A stretch of 20,095 nt of DNA. Origin: Candidatus Sulfopaludibacter sp. SbA3. GTDB lineage: Bacteria > Acidobacteriota > Terriglobia > Bryobacterales > Bryobacteraceae. Shown piece by piece: positions 15,378 through 20,095 of the stretch (position 1 is its first letter; every line of letters begins with the position of its first letter). A program made the position numbers and the translations under genes. The notes under the pieces are model-generated. The model ran no database searches. It saw only the letters and a list, made by a program, of their open reading frames with translations, and was not told the origin of the DNA. Location of the stretch: positions 1 to 20,095 of the forward strand of contig CAMAUG010000029.1 of NCBI GenBank assembly GCA_945861255.1. Direction: 5' to 3'.

Positions 15378-17906
15378 CTACACGTGAGCGGTGAGGCCCT
15401 CTTCCATGGGCTTGCCGGCTTCGAGTGACGCCAGAATGGTGTCCAACATCACGGGGGCCCGCCGGAATACGTCATCTCCCAGCGCGTCCCACAGTGCGTT
15501 AATCACGGCCATGCAGCCGGCGGCCACCGGCGGTTCGCCGATGCCCTTCGATCCGACGGGTGTTTCCGGGTCCGGAATATCCAGCGCGTCCCACTGCATG
15601 TGCTTGGGAGCGTCCAGAATGGTCGGCGGCCGGTTGTGATGGAAGCGTTTGGCCAGCGGCAGGCCGTAGCGCTGATCGTAGACCCACTTCTGCCCCAGCG
15701 CGTGACCGATGCCCAGCATGGAGCGGCCCAGAATCTGCCCGCCCAAAGACCGGGGATTCATCACCGTTCCCACGTCCGCCACGCCTAAGTAGTCCGTGAT
15801 CTGGTAGCTGCCGGTTTCAAGATCCACTTCCACTTCGGCGAATCCAGCCACAAACGAATGCGTCTGGCCATCGCGCGGCATGGAGTCCTTGGCTACCGCC
15901 AGCAGACCCTGCCCCGCCATCGCCCCGGCCGAGGTCGCTGTCATCTTGTTGATGCCCTTGGGCAATTCGTGGCCGTCGTAAATGCCGCCCAGTTCGATGG
16001 CCCGCTTCGCGGCCTGCGCCAGGGTCATGCCCGCGCCGCCGCCTTTGCGGTAAACACGCTCGCCGCCTACTTCGTAGTTCTCCGGCGTGCCGCCCAGATC
16101 CTTGGCCGCGATCTGCCGCAGTTTGTCCTTGGCATCGAGCGAGGCCACGTAAGCCGCGCGGGTCATCGCATGGAGGGTCTGGCTGCCGCCGGACGGAGCG
16201 GTCCACGGAAGGTTCCTTCCGGTGTGGCCCCAGCTGACTTCACACTTCTCCCACGGCACACCCATGATTTCGGCCACCACGCGATAGCAATCGGTGACCG
16301 AATCCGTTCCCAGGTTGCCGACGCCGGATGGAATGTAGATCTTTCCGTCGGGCCGGATCACGAATAATCCATCGAAGCCCACCGACCCGCCGACGAAGCA
16401 ACTGGTGGCCACGCCGATGCCGCGGGCTTTCGTGCCGCTGCGCTTGGGCCGGGCATTGCGCTCGTCCCACTTGAAAAGCTGCCTGCCGCGGTCGAGCGCT
16501 TCCTGCACGTAGGCGCCGGTGACATACGCGCGCTTGCCTGCCACGGCCGGACCGATCGGGGCCTTGCCCACCGGCGCATTAATACGGTGAATGGCCACCT
16601 GATCGATGCCCAGTTTACGCGAGGCCTTGGCAAGGATCGGCTCCAGCACGGCGATGCCCTGGAACCCGCCCGGCTGGCTCTGCGAGAGCCGTGGAGGCGT
16701 ATTGGTGAGCACCGGAATTCCGCGGAAGCGCATGGCCGGAGGTTGGTACATCAACGATACCTGGCGCGCGGACTGACCGAGGTCGCCCTGCGGACCGTAC
16801 GGTCCGTCGTCCAGGATTCCGAACATGTCGATCGCGGTAATGCGGCCGTCCTTGGTGAAACCGACTTTCACGCGCGCATGCAGACTGGGCCGCGCGCGAC
16901 CGATGAAGTGTTCCTCCTCGCGGCTGATGCGCATCATCACCGGCGCTCCGGTCTTCCGCGAAAGAATCGCGGGAATGATGGCGGAAAGGGAGGCCGTGAT
17001 CTTGCTGCCGAACCCGCCGCCCGTGTACTCGCTGATGATGACTACCTTGCTGAGATCGGGAAGGCCCTTCTCATCCAGCAGGCCCAGCCAACGCGCCACG
17101 GCCGGCGCGGTCTGCGCGGTGCTCTGCGAGGAGCAATGCACAAAGACCTTGCCGTTCTGCCAGTAGGCCATGGCGGTGCGGGTTTCCAGCGTCTGGTGAC
17201 TGGTGTTCGGCGTGACGAAGGTCTCGTCCAGCACCAGGTCGGCATTCTTGAGACCCGCTTCCCAATCGCCGAAAGCCCACTCCTCGGTGGCTTTGCCCAT
17301 GGGAAGCTGGCCGTCCTTGGCCGCGTCGAAATCCGCCTGAGTCCACTTGATTTCCTTGACCTGGGGAGGCTGCGGCGGCTGTCCCTGAACGGCCACCGGC
17401 CGGATCCAGGTATTGCCCTCCGCGCGGGCATTCGGCCCACCCGGGCGCAGGCTCACCAGCGGGTCCACGACATGCGGCAGGCGCTCGTAATCGATGCGGA
17501 TTTTCTCGATGGCCTCGGCGCAGGTCAGTTCATCCACCGCGCACACTGCCAGAATCGGCTCACCCTGGAACACCGGGTTGTTCGTGAGTCCGCGGTCGGC
17601 CAGCTTGTTGGCGGGGATCACTTGACCCATGTCGGTGATGGCGTCGGCCGGCGCGGGAACATCGTCCCCCGTGAGGATGGCCTTCACTCCGGGCATCGCC
17701 AGCGCCGCGCTCACGTCGATCTTGCGGATGCGCGCGTGCGGCATGGGGCTCAGCAGGAGCTTGGCGAACAACATTCCTTCGGCCCGGTAGTCTTCGGCAT
17801 ATTTGGCCTTGCCCGTCACCTTGGCCATCAGGCCCGGCGTGACGTAGTTCTTGCCGATCAGTCTATAAGCTTTGCTTTTCGCAGGGGCTTTGCTTTTCTC
17901 AGGCAT
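15378..17906 (-). CDS. Molybdenum hydroxylase molybdopterin-binding catalytic subunit
   Basis: This is the large subunit of 842 residues, of the xanthine dehydrogenase/aldehyde oxidase family, where the Mo-molybdopterin cofactor hydroxylates an aldehyde or heteroaromatic carbon with water. The N-terminal a/b-hammerhead domain spans roughly 15-150 (ending before VVDPLVS). Cofactor motifs GGGFGSK at 296-302 and GGSQTLHAMTRAAY follow. The catalytic Glu is in SKGIGEPPVAAG (about E791). At TNTPPRLSQSQPGG (401-414), where relatives read R-x-(P/F)-G, Ser410 replaces the usual Arg; this may change substrate binding. An insert rich in Pro/Gln lies near 150-215. The start overlaps the small-subunit gene by 8 bases. 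No XdhC/PaoD-type cofactor chaperone gene is present in the window. The exact substrate is unknown. Confidence 0.93.
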   Translation of the reverse strand: MPEKSKAPAKSKAYRLIGKNYVTPGLMAKVTGKAKYAEDYRAEGMLFAKLLLSPMPHARIRKIDVSAALAMPGVKAILTGDDVPAPADAITDMGQVIPANKLADRGLTNNPVFQGEPILAVCAVDELTCAEAIEKIRIDYERLPHVVDPLVSLRPGGPNARAEGNTWIRPVAVQGQPPQPPQVKEIKWTQADFDAAKDGQLPMGKATEEWAFGDWEAGLKNADLVLDETFVTPNTSHQTLETRTAMAYWQNGKVFVHCSSQSTAQTAPAVARWLGLLDEKGLPDLSKVVIISEYTGGGFGSKITASLSAIIPAILSRKTGAPVMMRISREEEHFIGRARPSLHARVKVGFTKDGRITAIDMFGILDDGPYGPQGDLGQSARQVSLMYQPPAMRFRGIPVLTNTPPRLSQSQPGGFQGIAVLEPILAKASRKLGIDQVAIHRINAPVGKAPIGPAVAGKRAYVTGAYVQEALDRGRQLFKWDERNARPKRSGTKARGIGVATSCFVGGSVGFDGLFVIRPDGKIYIPSGVGNLGTDSVTDCYRVVAEIMGVPWEKCEVSWGHTGRNLPWTAPSGGSQTLHAMTRAAYVASLDAKDKLRQIAAKDLGGTPENYEVGGERVYRKGGGAGMTLAQAAKRAIELGGIYDGHELPKGINKMTATSAGAMAGQGLLAVAKDSMPRDGQTHSFVAGFAEVEVDLETGSYQITDYLGVADVGTVMNPRSLGGQILGRSMLGIGHALGQKWVYDQRYGLPLAKRFHHNRPPTILDAPKHMQWDALDIPDPETPVGSKGIGEPPVAAGCMAVINALWDALGDDVFRRAPVMLDTILASLEAGKPMEEGLTAHV

Positions 17907-18534
17907 GGGTGGCCTTCCTTGAATTTTCCGCGCCGCGCATCATTGCGGTGAGGATCTTGTCGTAGTCCTGGCAGCGGCACAGGTTTCCGGAAATGCCGTG
18001 CGCCAGTTGCGCTCTGGTAGGATTCGGATTCACCTTCAGGAATCCCACCGTTGCCATGACGAAGCCGGGCAGGCAGAATGCGCATTGGAATCCGTGCTCG
18101 TCCATGACTCCTTGTTGAACCGGATGAAGCTTGCCGGCCGGGCTGGCAAGCCCTTCGATGCTCACAATATTTTTCCCTCGAACCGTATGCGTCAGCACGG
18201 AGCACGAATAATGTGGCACGTCGTCCACCAGCACCGTGCATGCGCCGCATTCGGAGCGATCGCAGCCCATCTTGCTGCCGGTCAGTCCCAACTTGTAACG
18301 CAGGGTCGTGAGCAGTGTCTCCTGCTTCATGACGTCCACGCGGCGCTGCTGGCCATTGACGGTCAACGTCACCAGGCGTTCAGCCGACCCGGCGGCGGAT
18401 TGTTGCGCTTGCACAACCGAGCTGCGGAACAGATAGGCCGACGACGATACGGCGCCTCCGGCGATGACGCCTTTAATGACGTCGCGCCTGGATAACCCTT
18501 TCGCTGTGTCTTCCGTGTTGTTTGTGTTTGGCAT
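17899..18534 (-). CDS. Molybdenum hydroxylase 2x[2Fe-2S] subunit with Tat signal
   Basis: This small subunit of 211 residues relays electrons from molybdenum to FAD. The Tat signal has the twin-arginine motif LSRRDVIKG (14-22), a moderately hydrophobic stretch and probable cleavage after VQA near residue 43, so the assembled enzyme is predicted periplasmic. The plant-type ferredoxin cluster is held by C91, C96, C99 and C111. The second, C-terminal cluster is held by C151, C154, C186 and C188. All eight ligands are present. ATG 18534 is chosen over GTG 18546 because an excellent ribosome site (GAGGTGATC on the - strand, around 18541-18549) precedes the ATG and covers the GTG. It is the first gene of the operon. 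The layout (Tat on the small subunit only) matches PaoA/YagT. Confidence 0.94.
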   Translation of the reverse strand: MPNTNNTEDTAKGLSRRDVIKGVIAGGAVSSSAYLFRSSVVQAQQSAAGSAERLVTLTVNGQQRRVDVMKQETLLTTLRYKLGLTGSKMGCDRSECGACTVLVDDVPHYSCSVLTHTVRGKNIVSIEGLASPAGKLHPVQQGVMDEHGFQCAFCLPGFVMATVGFLKVNPNPTRAQLAHGISGNLCRCQDYDKILTAMMRGAENSRKATHA

Positions 18535-18564
18535 GGTTAGGATCACCTCAACGGATCGGGGACT

Positions 18565-18570
18565 ATTATG
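18565..18570 (-). promoter_or_regulatory. Candidate -10 box of the molybdenum hydroxylase operon
   Basis: CATAAT on the - strand, a five-of-six match to TATAAT, lies 31 bases ahead of the first gene's ATG. No convincing -35 box is found at 16-18 bases, so the promoter may need an activator or be something else. Confidence 0.3.
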
Positions 18571-18629
18571 GCATACTTCGAGCCTGTCTGGTAGGGGGGT
18601 ACAGTAATATTCTTACGGGCTACCTGTCA

Positions 18630-18652
18630 AGGGGGAGGCCCCCTCATTTTTT
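18630..18652 (+). terminator. Intrinsic-terminator-like hairpin with T-run, + strand orientation
   Basis: AGGGGG (18630-18635) pairs with CCCCCT (18639-18644) around loop AGG, and CA then TTTTTT (18647-18652) follow on the + strand. The hairpin overlaps the last codon of the lipoprotein gene. Read on the - strand, the hairpin could also end the lipoprotein transcript, but only two T follow there. No + strand gene lies to the left for over 9 kb. Confidence 0.5.
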
Positions 18653-19171
18653 GGGGTCTTCGGGGACGCCGACAACGGCTTCCTCCACCTGAATCGACCA
18701 ATCCACCGCGCTTGATTCGATTACTAGGTGATACAAGCGCGGGTCTTCGGTCACCACCGCAATGCCTTTGCCTGTTCCATGTTGCGGCTGCACCGCAACC
18801 ATCAAGGGCCGTCCGCTGATCGAGCTGTGAACCCTGACCATGAAAGTTCCGGCTCCCGGCGGCGTCTCGTTGGTCGTCTCCCACTTAATGCGCCACTGCG
18901 TGCTGGCGATCTCGAACGAATCACTCTGGACGTTACCGTGCCCCGTCCACGCCCCCATCCGCCGCCAACCGATTTGCGGCTCCTTCGCTCCAGGCTTAGA
19001 ATCGCCGCCGCAACCGGCGCACAACAGTACGAGAATAACCACGGCGGCGGTTCGAGCTCGTACCAACTTGCGGAAACCACTCCGTGACGGTCCAGGCGAA
19101 CTTAAGCGGGCAGGCATGCGCGGATCGAGTATGGCGGCGCCGGTGCGCTTTGTGGCGCCGGAGGACTTCAT
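18644..19171 (-). CDS. Predicted lipoprotein of unknown function
   Basis: This protein of 175 residues carries a hydrophobic stretch, AAVVILVLLCAGC, whose end (LCAGC) is a lipobox with the acylated Cys. The mature part begins CGGDSKPGAKEP and is a compact beta-rich domain (GAWTGHGNVQSDSFEIASTQ, RLYHLVIESSAVDWSIQVEE) of no family that I can name. The start is uncertain. ATG 19171 overlaps the stop of the upstream YCII gene as ATGA, which argues for coupling, but gives a long n-region of about 40 residues. ATG 19117 would give a more normal signal peptide. It ends just before the operon leader of the molybdenum hydroxylase; a functional link is not evident. Confidence 0.65.
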   Translation of the reverse strand: MKSSGATKRTGAAILDPRMPARLSSPGPSRSGFRKLVRARTAAVVILVLLCAGCGGDSKPGAKEPQIGWRRMGAWTGHGNVQSDSFEIASTQWRIKWETTNETPPGAGTFMVRVHSSISGRPLMVAVQPQHGTGKGIAVVTEDPRLYHLVIESSAVDWSIQVEEAVVGVPEDPKK

Positions 19172-19470
19172 GGTACCAGCAGGTTCCGCGTCAGCACGTC
19201 CACGTTGGCCATCACCGCTTTCCATGGCCGTATGACCCAGGACGCGAAAACGCCGTTCTGGAAAAACGGGTCACGGCGCAAGATTTCCTCCACTTCCTCC
19301 TTCGACTCAGCCTCGAAAATCATCAACGCGCCGCTATCGTCGGTGAAGGGGCCGGCGATGGCCAGATGGCCGGATTCCTTAATCTTGGCCTGATGCACGC
19401 GATGGGCCGGGCGGATTTCAGCGATCTTGGCCGGATCGGCGGCGTACTCGATGATGGCGGCGAATTTCAT
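19168..19470 (-). CDS. YCII (YciI-like) domain protein
   Basis: This 100-residue cytoplasmic protein has the ferredoxin-like YCII fold. MKFAAIIEYAADPAKIAEIR is followed by the conserved HRVHQAKIKESGHLAIAGPF and DDSGALMIFEAESKEE, then DPFFQNGVFASWVIRPW at the C-terminal end. The His and Asp of these segments are the usual candidate active-site residues. The family includes small dehalogenase- or muconolactone-isomerase-like enzymes, but the activity here is unknown. TAGGAG lies six bases before ATG 19470. It follows the alpha-hydroxy-acid oxidase by 88 bases and shares an ATGA stop/start with the lipoprotein gene, so these probably form one transcript. Confidence 0.88.
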   Translation of the reverse strand: MKFAAIIEYAADPAKIAEIRPAHRVHQAKIKESGHLAIAGPFTDDSGALMIFEAESKEEVEEILRRDPFFQNGVFASWVIRPWKAVMANVDVLTRNLLVP

Positions 19471-19558
19471 GAGAACTCCTAATGGGAAAAGGCTGCTGAT
19501 GAAGGGCGCGCTCCGGACGCCAAGCCCGGCGGACCGGCGGCTAAGCCGGACCGGTTGC

Positions 19559-20095
19559 TTACGCCTCGTGAATCTTCACGAAGGTCCGGCCGATGGATTT
19601 CAGGTTCGGATTGCCGCATTGGCCCATGGTGCGGCCCAGGTCCGTTTGCAACCTCTCCACCACCGCTTGGACGCCGTCGGCGCCGTATGCCGCCAGACCC
19701 CACAAAGAAGGCCTGCCCAGCAGGACCGCCCTAGCGCCCAGCGCCAACGCCTTGTAAATGTCGGAACCCCGCCGGAAGCCTCCGTCCACGAGCACGGGCA
19801 CCCTTCCCGCCACCGCGTCCGCGATTGAAGGAAGCATTTCAATGGGAGTGACCACACCCTTGAGCCGCGGCCCTCCGTGATTGGAAACGACGATGCCCTG
19901 CACGCCTCTCTTCACCGCCGCATCGGCTTCCTCGGCGCTCATAATTCCTTTGAGCAGCACGGGAACGGTCACACCCTGTCGCAACTGGTCGATGACCGCC
20001 CAATCCATGGAAGGGCTCTTCGCGGCGGCCAGCCGGGCGGCGCTCGGTGTACCCGTAAAATTGCGATACGGAGCGCCCACGGTAATGCAGACTGC
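19559..20095 (-). CDS. FMN-dependent alpha-hydroxy-acid oxidizing protein, C-terminal part
   Basis: This is the last 178 codons of a TIM-barrel FMN enzyme of the glycolate oxidase/lactate dehydrogenase family, open at the right window edge. The FMN-contacting Lys is in VPVLLKGIMSAEEA. The catalytic-base His is in IVVSNHGG (codon 19877-19879). Phosphate-binding elements are VDGGFRRGSDIYKALALGA and VLLGRP. In the family the next residues after SNHGG read R-Q-L-D, with the Arg binding the substrate carboxylate. Here they are P-R-L-K, so that Arg is displaced by one position and the Asp is lost. The enzyme may therefore use a different substrate. The N-terminus, any signal peptide and the start lie outside the window. 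Confidence 0.88.
   Translation of the reverse strand, partial: AVCITVGAPYRNFTGTPSAARLAAAKSPSMDWAVIDQLRQGVTVPVLLKGIMSAEEADAAVKRGVQGIVVSNHGGPRLKGVVTPIEMLPSIADAVAGRVPVLVDGGFRRGSDIYKALALGARAVLLGRPSLWGLAAYGADGVQAVVERLQTDLGRTMGQCGNPNLKSIGRTFVKIHEA

Noticed and set aside
16587..17951. A 454-codon + strand open frame
   Set aside because: It lies wholly opposite the molybdopterin subunit and its composition (His/Arg/Gly-rich, no motif) is that of a GC-rich antisense frame.

Overview
The window is a GC-rich, densely packed bacterial chromosome segment with no gene-free stretch above about 210 bases. Gene content (lon, engB, rho with a long disordered N-terminus, mutL, crcB, lhgO, a YhaM-like HD nuclease, a Tat-exported molybdenum hydroxylase, a YCII protein, an FMN-dependent alpha-hydroxy-acid oxidase) and protein style suggest an aerobic or facultative soil-type bacterium. 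My best guess is Acidobacteriota, perhaps Bryobacterales/Solibacter-like. This is inferred from general resemblance; no 16S rRNA or other definitive marker is present. No tRNA, rRNA, CRISPR array, insertion sequence or prophage gene was seen.

Bases 1-9512 are mostly + strand housekeeping genes. The 3' part of lon is followed by a striking 59-base palindrome, then engB, whose end overlaps or abuts rho. A small divergent pair follows: a secreted NHL beta-propeller protein on the - strand, and a Uma2-family putative nuclease on the + strand behind a perfect TATAAT box. Uma2, mutL, crcB and lhgO then follow with gaps of 11 to 29 bases and could be one transcript.

Bases 9564-20095 are entirely - strand. 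Reading in transcription order from the right, they hold: an FMN-dependent alpha-hydroxy-acid oxidase (5' end cut by the window edge); a YCII protein and a lipoprotein coupled by an ATGA overlap; and a five-gene cluster for a periplasmic molybdenum hydroxylase. The cluster comprises a Tat-signal 2x[2Fe-2S] subunit, a molybdopterin subunit, an FAD subunit with four extra cysteines, a formate-dehydrogenase-gamma-like cytochrome b, and an unrecognised alpha-helical protein. The four junctions overlap by 8, 10 and 29 bases or are 24 bases apart. A DUF1801 protein, a Baeyer-Villiger-type flavin monooxygenase and the YhaM-like nuclease complete the strand.

The most interesting unit is the molybdenum hydroxylase operon. 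Its three catalytic subunits resemble the soluble periplasmic aldehyde oxidoreductase PaoABC, but here they sit with a diheme-type membrane cytochrome b. That implies a membrane-attached enzyme feeding electrons to or from the quinone pool. The molybdopterin subunit also has Ser where this superfamily usually has an active-site Arg. The substrate cannot be read from the sequence.
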